A stretch of 64,000 nucleotides of DNA from CADEDH01 sp965263455 (GTDB lineage: Bacteria > Actinomycetota > Acidimicrobiia > Acidimicrobiales > SZUA-35), in NCBI GenBank assembly GCA_965263455.1, contig CBDHHN010000004.1:2232001-2296000 (forward strand), given 5' to 3'. The translations under genes were made by a program, and so were the position numbers. Position 1 is the stretch's first letter; the number at the start of each line of letters is the position of its first letter. Of the stretch, positions 41,831 through 50,814 are shown in pieces. A model generated the notes under the pieces. That model was not told the DNA's origin. It was given only the letters and a program-made list of their open reading frames with translations, and did no database searches.

Positions 41831-43558
41831 TCAACGCAGTCGGGTCTCGGGATCGACGGCGGGATCGGGACCCGGGGTCGGGGTCCAGCGTCGGGCGGTC
41901 AGGAAGGACAGCAGTCGCCGGTTCAGTGCCGGGGTCGACAGCGTGGTCCGGGTCAGGCCTTCGACCAGGAGTCCCTGGACGTAGCGGTCGGGCTCGGCCG
42001 GCAAGAGGTCGAGGATCGAGGCGATGCGGTCGGGGTCGAGTTCGTGGTTGGCCAGGGCCTGGACCAGGGCGAAGGCCGCCGACTGGCGGATGGTGGAGCG
42101 GGCGAAAGCGGCGTTGAAGGCGTTGTCGGGCTCGACGCCGGGCTGGAGCCGATGGACCAGGGCGTCGACCAGGGGTGCGGGATCGAGGTCGGGTCGGCGG
42201 GCCAGTTGACCCAGGCTGTAGGCGGCGTTGGACCGGGCCAGGTCGTCCGGGTCGGTGGCCAACCGGTCGACGAGGGCGTCCACGGCGGCGGGATCGGCGG
42301 TCGCCGTCTCGGATCCGAGGGCGGCGATGGCAGGTCGACGCACGGTGGCGTCGGGAGCATGGACGGCGTCGAGGAGGGCCGGCAGGGCGGCCCGCCCGGC
42401 CTGGCGTAGCCCGTGACCGGCGGCGCGCCGCACCCCTTCGGTCGGTGCCCGGAGGGCGTCGGCCAGGGCCGACAGCGCATCGGCGTCGCCCGACTCGGCC
42501 CGCCGACCGAGTTCGTAGGCGGCGGCGACCCGGAGGTGCTCGCGGTCCGAACCGAGGTCGGTTCGCCAACGGGCGAGGGCATCGGCGAGGGCATCGGCGT
42601 CGGTCGCAGCTCCGTCCGGGCCGGGGTCGTCGGCCTCGGCCACGGGGTCGCGACCACCGGTGAGCCACCGTCGGTTGGCGGCCACGATCGGGGCCAGAGC
42701 CGTGCACAGCGTGGTGTCGGTGACCGCGGTCCCGGTACTCGGGCGCCGTGCGCCCGAGATGTCTTGTCGCCGGCCCCGGGTGACGGCTGCGGCTCGGGGT
42801 GGGCGGACCCGGGCGCAGTAGAACTTGTAGAGGTAGCGGCGTTCGGGGGCGCCGGCGGTCCGGGAGCCCCGGTGGACCAGGTCGTAGTGGGCCACGACGA
42901 CCGACCCGGCGGGCACGGTCAGGAACTCGCCCGTGATCCCGGGTACGCCGAGGCCGTGGTCCAGTGAGCGTCGGAGGGCGACGTCACGGGCCGCCAGGTC
43001 GTCGTCGGCCAGCGTGGCGTCGTCGACCGACCGGTCGAGGCGATCGCCCGGGTGCCAGCCACCGTCGGGCTGTTCATGGTCGACGGTCCAGTACTGGGTG
43101 CCGGCGGCGATCTCGGTCGGGCCGTTGGTGAGGTCGACGGCCTGGGGGTAGTAGAACACCATCAGCCAATCGGGCCGATGGGATCGGTAGTGGCCCCGCT
43201 CGTTCCACGGCAGGTTGCCGTCCTGGTGGAACGGCTGGTCCCGGTCGCTGCTGCAATGGCAGTAGGAGTGGGGGTGGACCAGATGGTCGGGCCCGAGCAG
43301 GGTGGTCAGGGCACCGTCGACCGCCGGGTCGGCCAGGAGGCGGTCGAGGGCCGGAATCCGGGCTCGGAGGTTGTCACCCAGGATGTCGAGGTGGTTGGTC
43401 GGGCTCCGAACGGTGCGGGCCAGGTCGTAGAGCCCGGCCGCCTCACCGTAGAGGTGCTCGTGGTCGGCCGGCCCAAGGGTCGAGGGCTCGACCACCAGAT
43501 AGCCGTCGATCAGGAAGTCGTCGAGCTGACGGTCGGACAACGCCACGGGGTCGGCCAT
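41831..43558 (-). CDS. phytanoyl-CoA dioxygenase domain fused to HEAT-like repeats
   Basis: A 575-residue protein. Residues about 1-265 are a PhyH-type Fe(II)/2-oxoglutarate dioxygenase: QPFHQDGNLPWNE supplies His111 and Asp113, and AHYDLVHRGS supplies the distal His229. From about 335 to the end the sequence is an Ala/Leu-rich series of HEAT/Armadillo-like helical repeats (VAAAYELGRRAESGDADAL, GVRRAAGHGLRQAG, ARSNAAYSLGQLA). The repeats probably bind a partner or substrate carrier. ATG 43558 is chosen over a frame start at 43651, which would leave only 34 bases to the tRNA gene. Confidence 0.83.
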   Translation of the reverse strand: MADPVALSDRQLDDFLIDGYLVVEPSTLGPADHEHLYGEAAGLYDLARTVRSPTNHLDILGDNLRARIPALDRLLADPAVDGALTTLLGPDHLVHPHSYCHCSSDRDQPFHQDGNLPWNERGHYRSHRPDWLMVFYYPQAVDLTNGPTEIAAGTQYWTVDHEQPDGGWHPGDRLDRSVDDATLADDDLAARDVALRRSLDHGLGVPGITGEFLTVPAGSVVVAHYDLVHRGSRTAGAPERRYLYKFYCARVRPPRAAAVTRGRRQDISGARRPSTGTAVTDTTLCTALAPIVAANRRWLTGGRDPVAEADDPGPDGAATDADALADALARWRTDLGSDREHLRVAAAYELGRRAESGDADALSALADALRAPTEGVRRAAGHGLRQAGRAALPALLDAVHAPDATVRRPAIAALGSETATADPAAVDALVDRLATDPDDLARSNAAYSLGQLARRPDLDPAPLVDALVHRLQPGVEPDNAFNAAFARSTIRQSAAFALVQALANHELDPDRIASILDLLPAEPDRYVQGLLVEGLTRTTLSTPALNRRLLSFLTARRWTPTPGPDPAVDPETRLR

Positions 43559-43685
43559 GCCCCAGTCCACCCCGGCTCCCGATGCGGGCGCAAGCGCTCG
43601 ACCCAGGCCCGGCAAGCCAATGGGTTCGGCTGCATCCGACCAAAACGACAAGACCCCCGGCCGTGTGACCAGGGGCGATCGTGCG

Positions 43686-43759
<74 letters not shown>

Positions 43760-43797
43760 GAGCGAGGTACAACGCTACCGGGCTGAGGTCGGGCTGA

Positions 43798-45783
43798 CTA
43801 CCGGATTCCACCTCGGCGACGGACCCGGACGACCTCCTCCTCCACCACCGTGACCCGGATGCCGCCCACGAGGTCGGAGATCAGGTTGAACACGACGGTG
43901 AGGAGCACGGCCAGGAGCGACGACGTGAGGGTGAGGATGCCGGCGATGATCATGGCGGCCCGGAAGACGACATCGCCGTTGATCTCGTAGGTCTGGTAGT
44001 CGCCCAGGTCGCGGATGAAGTTCTCGATGTTCTCGATGGCGCCGGCGGCGACGGCGGCGTTCCACACCAGCACGCTGGCCAGGAGCAGCGCCGCGAACAG
44101 ACAGAGGTGGAACAGCACCGAGAACGTCAGCACCGACCACGGATCGACGTGGCGCACCACCCGGCGGACCTTGCGGGCCCGCATCCGCCTCGTGCGGGGG
44201 CCGAACCCCTCGGCCAGGAAGCGGGAGGCCACGCCACCCACCCGATCGGTGATCGACTGCTGCTGGAGCGCCTGACGGGCGGCGGCCGTCCCGGCCGAAC
44301 CGCCCGTGGCCACGCCGGCCTGGTACGGCGACACCTGGGGCTGCTCATACGACTCGGCCACCGGAGGCCGGCTCGGGACCGCCGGGCCGCCCGGCATGGT
44401 CCCGGGGTTGAAGTCGGTGGGCATGGCGGTGGCCGTCGACTCGGGCCCCATGTCGAATCCTCGGGTTCGGGCCGCCCGATTGCCGTGTGTCCCGTAGTCG
44501 GCCTCGACCAGGGCCTCGGGGCCGATGTCGGACGGGTCGAACAGCCTGCGACCCTCGTCGGCCTCGGCCGCCGGTGCGGCCGCATCGGCCACCACCGGGT
44601 CCATGGCCCCCGGCGCCTCGAACGACGGCGCCTCGTAGGCCGAGAGAGCAGGCGAGCCGCTCTCGACGGTCGGTGCCCCGTAGTCGGGCCCGCCGTACGA
44701 GGGCGTCTCGTAACTCGGCGCCTCAGCCTGCGGCTGGCGATACGGATCGCCGTCGGGCATGGGCGGCGTGTCGGGGATCACCTCGATCGGCGAGCCGCCC
44801 ATGGGGTCGATCCGGGGCTGCATCTCATCGGCGACCCGGGTCTGATCGGCAACCGAGCCATCATCGTCGGTGGCGACCGTGGGGACGGCGGGGACCGCGG
44901 TCTCGAAGCCGAGATCCACCGGTGCGTCGGCGGGGGCGGCCTGGCCGGAGCCGACGGTGTCGACCCGGAACCCCTGGTCGCCATCGCTGGCGAACAGTGA
45001 CGGGCCGTCGTCGGCCGTGGCCGGCGTCTGCGACGACGCCACATCGAACAGCGGTCCATCGGCGTCGACCTGAACGGTGGCACCGGCGTCGGCGGCAGCC
45101 GAACCGTTGTGCTCGACACCCTGGCCGGCCTCGTCGCCACCGGGGCCGGGATCGGTCCCGAACAGCTGACCCTTGGGCGGCCCACCGCCTCCCAGAGGGC
45201 TCTCCCCGGGGGGTCCGAAAAGGAGGTTGTTGCCGTTGGATCCGTCGGATTCGCCGTAGTCGGGCTCGCCCGAATCGTCGGTCGGCTCGAAGCCGAGCGC
45301 TGCGACGAGCGCCTCCCCAACCTTGGGGGTGTCAGCCGACGGGCCGTGGTCAACACTCATAGACGGGGGCAAGTGTAGGCGCAGGACACGGCGTCCAAGG
45401 GTCAGCCCGCGGGGTTTGGTGGAATCGACCTGGCCGGTTCTGGAGCCACATTCAGCTCCCAGCGGGCCCAAGCAGTGGCCGCACGGCCCCCCGAAGACCA
45501 CCTCGACCTCGACCACCGCACCCCGCCGCTCGAAGGCCGTCAGGACCGCTCCGTTGCGGACGGCGACGTCGTCGGCGCCTCGCTCCCCCTCCACCACACC
45601 GGCCAGAGCGGCCGCATCGGCCGCGGCCTGCGCCTCGGCCCGGCCGACCACGGCCTCGGTCACCGCCACCAGGGCGAGCACGGCCGCAACGGCGACCGCC
45701 ATCACCACCACCAGCAGGGGCAGAACCGACCCCCGCTCCCCCGACGATTCGCTTCCACCGGAACTCGTCCCCACGGCGTCCAC
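43798..45783 (-). CDS. TadE/TadG-like N-terminus fused to DUF3566 membrane protein
   Basis: One uninterrupted frame of 661 codons. Residues 1-110 look like a TadE/TadG-type pseudopilin-neighbourhood protein: a hydrophobic helix (VLPLLVVVMAVAVAAVLALVAV) followed by AEAQAAADAAALAGVVEG. A long disordered Asp/Pro/Gly-rich middle (about 145-500) leads to two C-terminal membrane segments and VVFNLISDLVGGIRVTVVEE, the DUF3566 domain that normally follows gyrA. GTG 45783 has AGGAGAG eight or nine bases upstream. The internal ATG 45360, where a stand-alone DUF3566 protein could start, has no ribosome binding site. Confidence 0.78.
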   Translation of the reverse strand: MDAVGTSSGGSESSGERGSVLPLLVVVMAVAVAAVLALVAVTEAVVGRAEAQAAADAAALAGVVEGERGADDVAVRNGAVLTAFERRGAVVEVEVVFGGPCGHCLGPLGAECGSRTGQVDSTKPRGLTLGRRVLRLHLPPSMSVDHGPSADTPKVGEALVAALGFEPTDDSGEPDYGESDGSNGNNLLFGPPGESPLGGGGPPKGQLFGTDPGPGGDEAGQGVEHNGSAAADAGATVQVDADGPLFDVASSQTPATADDGPSLFASDGDQGFRVDTVGSGQAAPADAPVDLGFETAVPAVPTVATDDDGSVADQTRVADEMQPRIDPMGGSPIEVIPDTPPMPDGDPYRQPQAEAPSYETPSYGGPDYGAPTVESGSPALSAYEAPSFEAPGAMDPVVADAAAPAAEADEGRRLFDPSDIGPEALVEADYGTHGNRAARTRGFDMGPESTATAMPTDFNPGTMPGGPAVPSRPPVAESYEQPQVSPYQAGVATGGSAGTAAARQALQQQSITDRVGGVASRFLAEGFGPRTRRMRARKVRRVVRHVDPWSVLTFSVLFHLCLFAALLLASVLVWNAAVAAGAIENIENFIRDLGDYQTYEINGDVVFRAAMIIAGILTLTSSLLAVLLTVVFNLISDLVGGIRVTVVEEEVVRVRRRGGIR

Positions 45784-45851
45784 CCGGACCACCTCTCCTG
45801 ATCGACCTCGCTCAGGGCGGCCCGGCCGCCGAGTGGGTGGAGACGACGACG

Positions 45852-48440
45852 CTAACCGTCGTCGTCGGCCCCTTCGACGGTGTCGTCGACGCCCTCCTCG
45901 ACACCGTCCTCCACGGCGGCCATGTCGGGATCGCCGTCGCTCTCGGCGTCCGGATCGTGGTCGCCGTTGTCGTCGAGCATGAACAGGCGGGCCACGGCCG
46001 ACACCTGCTCCCCCTCGGGCGGGGTCATGACCTTCACCCCGGCGGCATCACGGCCCTGCTGGGAGATGTCGTCGACCGAGGTTCGGATGACCACACCCCC
46101 CGACGACACCACCAACACCTCATCGCCCAGGGCCACGAACATGTTGCCCACCACGGGCCCGGTCTTGTCGGTCACCGACAGACACCGCACCCCCAGGCCG
46201 GCCCGCTTCTTCTGGGTGAACAGCTCGGGATCGACCCGCTTGCCGTAGCCCTGGGCCGAGACCACCAGCAGTTCGGTCTCCCCGCTGAACACGGCACACG
46301 ACACCAGCTCGTCGCCGTCACGGAACTTCATGCCGAGCACCCCGGCGGCCGACCGGCCCATGGGCCGCACGTCCTCCTCGGCGAACCGCAGGGCCTGACC
46401 CTGACGGGAAGCCATGAAGATGTCATCCGACCCGTTGGTCGGCACCACCGACACCAGCTCGTCACCGTCGTTGAGCCTGATGGCGATCAGGCCGCTGCGG
46501 AGCGACGAGTCGTAGGCGGTGAACAGCGTCTTCTTGACCCGACCCTGACGGGTGGCGAAGAACAGGAACCGGTTGGTCTCGTAGTCGCGGGTGTCGACGA
46601 TGGCCTGGATCGTCTCGTCCGGCTGCAGCTGCAACAGGTTGACCAGCGCCATACCCCGAGAGGTCCGGCTGGTGATGGGGATCTCGTGGGCCTTGATCCG
46701 GTACACCCGCCCCTGATTGGAGAAGAACAACAGGTAGGCGTGGGCCGTGGTGTGGAGCAGGTGGGTGATGAGATCGTCGTCGTCGTCCTTGAGCTTGGCC
46801 CCGGTGACCCCCCGGCCGCCCCGGCCCTGGGTCCGGAACTCCTCAGCCGACACCGACTTCACGTAGCCCGTCGACGACAGGGTGACGACCAGGTCCTCGT
46901 CGTCGATCAGATCCTCGATATCGAGCTCGCCCGGATCGGGCATCAGGGCCGTCAGCCGGTCGGTGGCGAACTCATCGCGGATCTCGCCCAACTCGGTCTT
47001 GATCACACCGTCGAGGAGGGCCGGATCGGCCAGGATGGCCTCCAGCTCGGCGATGCGGCGCTGCAGTTCCGCCAGCTCCTCCTCGAGGTCGGCCCGGGCC
47101 AGGCGGGTGAGGCGCACGAGCTGCAGGTCGAGAATGAAGTTGGCCTGGACCTCGGAGAAGTCGAAACCCTCCCCCATCAACCGCTCCCGGGCCTCGCCCC
47201 GATCCTCGGACGCCCGGATGGCGGCGATGATGGCGTCGATCATGTCGAGGGCACGGAGCAGGCCCTCCACGATGTGGGCCCGGTTGCGGGCCCGCTGCAG
47301 CCGGTACTCGCTGCGGCGACGGATCACCTCTCGCTGGTGGTTGACGTAGGCCACCAGCAGTTCCCGCAGGTTGAGCGTGCGGGGGATGCCGTCGACCAGG
47401 GCCACCGTGTTCACGCTGAACGTGGTCTGCATCGGCGTGTACTTGAACAGGTTGTTGAGCACGACGAGGGCGGTGGCGTCGCGCTTCAGCTCGAAGACGA
47501 GCCGGGTCTTGCCCTTGGCCGACTCGTTGCGGATCTCCCGCAGACCGACCAGGTCGCCCCGCTCCACCAACTCGGCCGCCTTGCGGGCGATCTGATCGAC
47601 CGAGGTCTGGTACGGGACCTCGGTGACCACGATCTGGTCGCCCCCGCGCTCGTTCTCCACGATCTCGGCCACGGCCCGCATCCGGACCGAACCCCGGCCG
47701 GTGCGGTAGGCGTCGCGGATGCCGACCCGACCCAGGATCTGGGCCTTGGTCGGGAAGTCGGGGCCCTTGACGAACTCCATCAGATCGTCGGGGGTGGCGT
47801 CGGGGTTGTCGATCAGGTGGACGGCGGCGTCGATGGTCTCGCCCAGGTTGTGGGGCGGGATGTTGGTGGCCATGCCGACGGCGATGCCCTGGCTCCCGTT
47901 CACCAGCAGATTGGGGAACCGGGCCGGCAGCACCGTCGGTTCGTCGTGCTTGCCGTCGAAGTTGGGCTCGAAGTCGACGGTGTCCTCGTCGATGTCGGCC
48001 AGCAGGCGCATGGCCAACTCGGTCAACCGGCACTCGGTGTAGCGGTAGGCGGCCGGGGGATCATCGGGCGAACCGAAGTTGCCGTGGGGATCGATCAGGG
48101 TGTGGCGAAGGGAGAAGCTCTGACCCATGCGGACCAGGGCGTCGTAGATGGCGGTGTCGCCGTGGGGGTGGAACCGGCCGATGACGTCGCCGACCACGGT
48201 GGCGCACTTCACGTGACCCCGGTCGGGCCGGTGGCCGGAGTCGAACATCGACCACAGGATCCGGCGGTGGACCGGCTTCAGCCCGTCCCGGGCGTCGGGC
48301 AGGGCCCGGGCCACGATGACCGACATGGCGTACTGGAGGAACGAGTCCTCCATCTCGGCCTGGATCTCGATGGGCTCGATGTTGTCGAACCCCTCGTTCT
48401 CCTCGTCGGTCCCGTCGGTGGGGGGCGGGAGATCGGTCAC
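45852..48440 (-). CDS. gyrA: DNA gyrase subunit A
   Basis: An 862-residue GyrA. The catalytic tyrosine is Tyr134 in AYRYTECRL. The quinolone-resistance region HPHGDTAIYDALVRM has Thr at the position equivalent to E. coli Ser83 (here Thr96) and Asp at the position of Asp87 (Asp100), so no classic resistance change is seen. The C-terminal beta-pinwheel blades carry the GyrA-box QGRGGRGV. It ends in an acidic tail (Asp/Glu/Gly). It lies 13 bases downstream of gyrB. Confidence 0.98.
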   Translation of the reverse strand: MTDLPPPTDGTDEENEGFDNIEPIEIQAEMEDSFLQYAMSVIVARALPDARDGLKPVHRRILWSMFDSGHRPDRGHVKCATVVGDVIGRFHPHGDTAIYDALVRMGQSFSLRHTLIDPHGNFGSPDDPPAAYRYTECRLTELAMRLLADIDEDTVDFEPNFDGKHDEPTVLPARFPNLLVNGSQGIAVGMATNIPPHNLGETIDAAVHLIDNPDATPDDLMEFVKGPDFPTKAQILGRVGIRDAYRTGRGSVRMRAVAEIVENERGGDQIVVTEVPYQTSVDQIARKAAELVERGDLVGLREIRNESAKGKTRLVFELKRDATALVVLNNLFKYTPMQTTFSVNTVALVDGIPRTLNLRELLVAYVNHQREVIRRRSEYRLQRARNRAHIVEGLLRALDMIDAIIAAIRASEDRGEARERLMGEGFDFSEVQANFILDLQLVRLTRLARADLEEELAELQRRIAELEAILADPALLDGVIKTELGEIRDEFATDRLTALMPDPGELDIEDLIDDEDLVVTLSSTGYVKSVSAEEFRTQGRGGRGVTGAKLKDDDDDLITHLLHTTAHAYLLFFSNQGRVYRIKAHEIPITSRTSRGMALVNLLQLQPDETIQAIVDTRDYETNRFLFFATRQGRVKKTLFTAYDSSLRSGLIAIRLNDGDELVSVVPTNGSDDIFMASRQGQALRFAEEDVRPMGRSAAGVLGMKFRDGDELVSCAVFSGETELLVVSAQGYGKRVDPELFTQKKRAGLGVRCLSVTDKTGPVVGNMFVALGDEVLVVSSGGVVIRTSVDDISQQGRDAAGVKVMTPPEGEQVSAVARLFMLDDNGDHDPDAESDGDPDMAAVEDGVEEGVDDTVEGADDDG

Positions 48441-48453
48441 GTGGGACCCCCTG

Positions 48454-50424
48454 TCAGATGTCGAGGAAACGCACGTCGTCGGCGTTGTTCTGGATGAAGT
48501 GCTTGCGGCTCTCGACGTCGTCGCCCATGAGCACGGCGAACACCTCGTCGGCGATGGCGGCCTGGTCCATGGTCACCTGGAGCAGGGTGCGGCGCTCGGG
48601 GTCCATGGTCGTGTCCCACAGTTCCTCGGCGTCCATCTCGCCCAGGCCCTTCAACCGCTGGAACTCGGCGTTGGGGTGCTCGGCCAGGTAGGTGTCGCGG
48701 GCGGCGTCGTCCTTCAGGTACCGCTTGGATCGCCCGACCTCGGTCGAGTAGAGCGGCGGCTGGGCGATGTAGATGTAACCCGCCTCGATCAGGGGCCGCA
48801 TCTGACGGAAGAAGAAGGTGAGGAGCAGGGTCCGGATGTGGCTGCCGTCGACGTCGGCATCGGCCAGCAGCACCACCTTGTGGTACCGGGACTTCTCCAC
48901 GTCGAACTCCTCCCCCAACCCGGCCCCGATGGCCTGGATGAGGGAGATGATCTCGGCGTTCTTGAACATGCGGTCGATGCGGGCCCGCTCGACGTTCAGG
49001 ATCTTGCCCCGAATCGGGAGGATGGCCATCGTCCGGGGATTGCGGGCCTCCTTGGCCGAACCGCCGGCCGAGTTGCCCTCGACGATGTACAGCTCGGACT
49101 CGCTCGGATCCTTCGACTGGCAGTCGGCCAGCTTGCCCGGCAGCCCGGCCCCGTCGAGGGCCGACTTGCGGCGGATGGTCTGGCGGGCCTGGGTGGCCGC
49201 AATGCGGGCCTTGGCCGCCTGGGTCGCCTTGGTGACCATGGCCTTGGCCTCGCGGGGGTTCTCCTCGAACCACTCCTTGAGCTTCTCGTTGGTCGCCTTC
49301 TCCACCAGCGAGCGGACCGAGACGTTGCCCAGCTTCGACTTGGTCTGACCCTCGAACTGGGGCTCGGAGATGCGGACGGCCACGATGGCGGTCAGGCCCT
49401 CGCGGATGTCCTCGCCCTGGAGATTGTCGTCCTTCTCCCGGAGCAGACCCCGCTCCTTGGCGTACACGTTGACGGTTCGGGTCAGGGCGGTGCGGAAGCC
49501 CTGCTCGTGCATCCCACCCTCGATGGTGTTGATGCCGTTGGCGAACGAGTGGATGCCGTCGGTCTGGTAGCCGGTGTTCCAGGAGAAGGCCACCTCGACC
49601 TGTTCACCGTCGCCGTCCTCGGCGTAGTAGCCGACCTGATCGAACAGAGCCTCCTTCGAGGCGTTCAGGTGACGGACGAAGTCCTTGATGCCGCCGTCGT
49701 AGCGGAGCACGACTTCCTCGAAATCGGGGTCGCGCTCGTCGATGACGTGGAATTCGAGCCCGGCGTTGAGAAAGGCCATCATCTGGAACCGCTCGACCAG
49801 GGTTTGGGTCCGGAACTCGATGCCTTCCTTGAAGATGCCGGGGTCGGGCCAGAACCGGACCGTGGTGCCGGTCCGGGTGCCGTCGCGGTCGGTGCTGGGC
49901 GGGGCGTCGCCGGTGACCCGGAGCGAGGCGTCGGGCTCGCCGCCATCACGGAACGACATGAAGTGATGGCTGCCGTCTCGATCGATCTCGACCTCGACCC
50001 GGGTCGACAGGGCGTTCACCACCGACACGCCCACACCGTGGAGGCCACCGGACACCTTGTACCCGCCGTCACCGAACTTGCCGCCGGCGTGGAGCACCGT
50101 GAGGACGACCTCGGCCGCCGTGAGGTTCTCGTACTTCGGGTGGAGGCCGACCGGGATACCCCGGCCGTTGTCGACGACCTGGACCCCGCCGTCGGCCAGC
50201 ACGGTCACATCGATGCGGTCACAGAAGCCCGCCATCGCCTCATCCACAGCATTGTCCACAACCTCCCACACCAGGTGGTGGAGGCCGGTTGGACCCGTCG
50301 AGCCGATGTACATGCCCGGTCGTTTCCGGACCGCCTCCAGACCTTCGAGGACCTGGATCTGCTCGGCGCCATAGGCCGAATCAGACTCGGTAGAACGGTT
50401 GTTGCTGTTGGTTGCGTCGTCCAT
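48454..50424 (-). CDS. gyrB: DNA gyrase subunit B
   Basis: A 656-residue GyrB. GHKL ATPase motifs: EVVDNAVDEAMAG, DNGRGIPVG, GGLHGVGVSVVNAL. The TOPRIM region has YIVEGNSAGGSAKEARN, ILPIRGKILNVE and LLADADVDGSHI. The size fits actinobacterial GyrB without the enterobacterial insert. It starts at ATG 50424 and is followed immediately by gyrA, a standard gyrBA operon. Confidence 0.98.
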   Translation of the reverse strand: MDDATNSNNRSTESDSAYGAEQIQVLEGLEAVRKRPGMYIGSTGPTGLHHLVWEVVDNAVDEAMAGFCDRIDVTVLADGGVQVVDNGRGIPVGLHPKYENLTAAEVVLTVLHAGGKFGDGGYKVSGGLHGVGVSVVNALSTRVEVEIDRDGSHHFMSFRDGGEPDASLRVTGDAPPSTDRDGTRTGTTVRFWPDPGIFKEGIEFRTQTLVERFQMMAFLNAGLEFHVIDERDPDFEEVVLRYDGGIKDFVRHLNASKEALFDQVGYYAEDGDGEQVEVAFSWNTGYQTDGIHSFANGINTIEGGMHEQGFRTALTRTVNVYAKERGLLREKDDNLQGEDIREGLTAIVAVRISEPQFEGQTKSKLGNVSVRSLVEKATNEKLKEWFEENPREAKAMVTKATQAAKARIAATQARQTIRRKSALDGAGLPGKLADCQSKDPSESELYIVEGNSAGGSAKEARNPRTMAILPIRGKILNVERARIDRMFKNAEIISLIQAIGAGLGEEFDVEKSRYHKVVLLADADVDGSHIRTLLLTFFFRQMRPLIEAGYIYIAQPPLYSTEVGRSKRYLKDDAARDTYLAEHPNAEFQRLKGLGEMDAEELWDTTMDPERRTLLQVTMDQAAIADEVFAVLMGDDVESRKHFIQNNADDVRFLDI

Positions 50425-50481
50425 GCGTTAGGTGCGTCGACAGGCCAGGGGCGGCAAATGCCGACGTTCCAGTCTACCAGG

Positions 50482-50814
50482 TCATGGACCCCCGACGGCC
50501 CGGACCCTGGTCACCACCCGCACGATGTCCACACCCTCGAACAAGGCCTGGAATCGGCGCTTGATCTGACCGTCCATCCAGGTGATCTGGGAGGCCCACG
50601 CCGCGTCGTCGCACAGTACCAGCAGGACACCGTCGACCAGCTCCACCGGCCGGGTCGGACCCGACAGGGCCGGGCCGACGATGTCGGGCCAGCGCCTGGT
50701 CAGCTCGGTCACCACGTCGGTCGGCGGAGCGCCGAGATGGCGCAGGAACCGCTCGAGCCCGGCCTTGAGCCGGGCCGGCTCGCCCTCGAAGCGCTCCTGC
50801 TCGAACCCGCTCAC
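50482..50814 (-). CDS. DciA-like DUF721 protein
   Basis: A 110-residue DUF721 protein. The core WPDIVGPALSGPTRPVELVDGVLLVLCDDAAWASQITWM matches the KH-like domain of this family; members next to dnaA-recF in many bacteria are DciA, a loader of the replicative helicase. It overlaps the end of recF by four bases and precedes gyrB by 57 bases, the same place as Rv0004 in Mycobacterium tuberculosis. Confidence 0.88.
   Translation of the reverse strand: MSGFEQERFEGEPARLKAGLERFLRHLGAPPTDVVTELTRRWPDIVGPALSGPTRPVELVDGVLLVLCDDAAWASQITWMDGQIKRRFQALFEGVDIVRVVTRVRAVGGP

Noticed and set aside
43560..43685. A tRNA-Ala next to tRNA-Ile as in Mycobacterium
   Set aside because: No second cloverleaf is present beside 43686-43759; the next leftward gene is the PhyH-HEAT gene.
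45852..48440. Quinolone-resistance substitutions in gyrA
   Set aside because: Thr96 and Asp100 at the key positions are compatible with ordinary actinobacterial variation; no known high-level change is seen.
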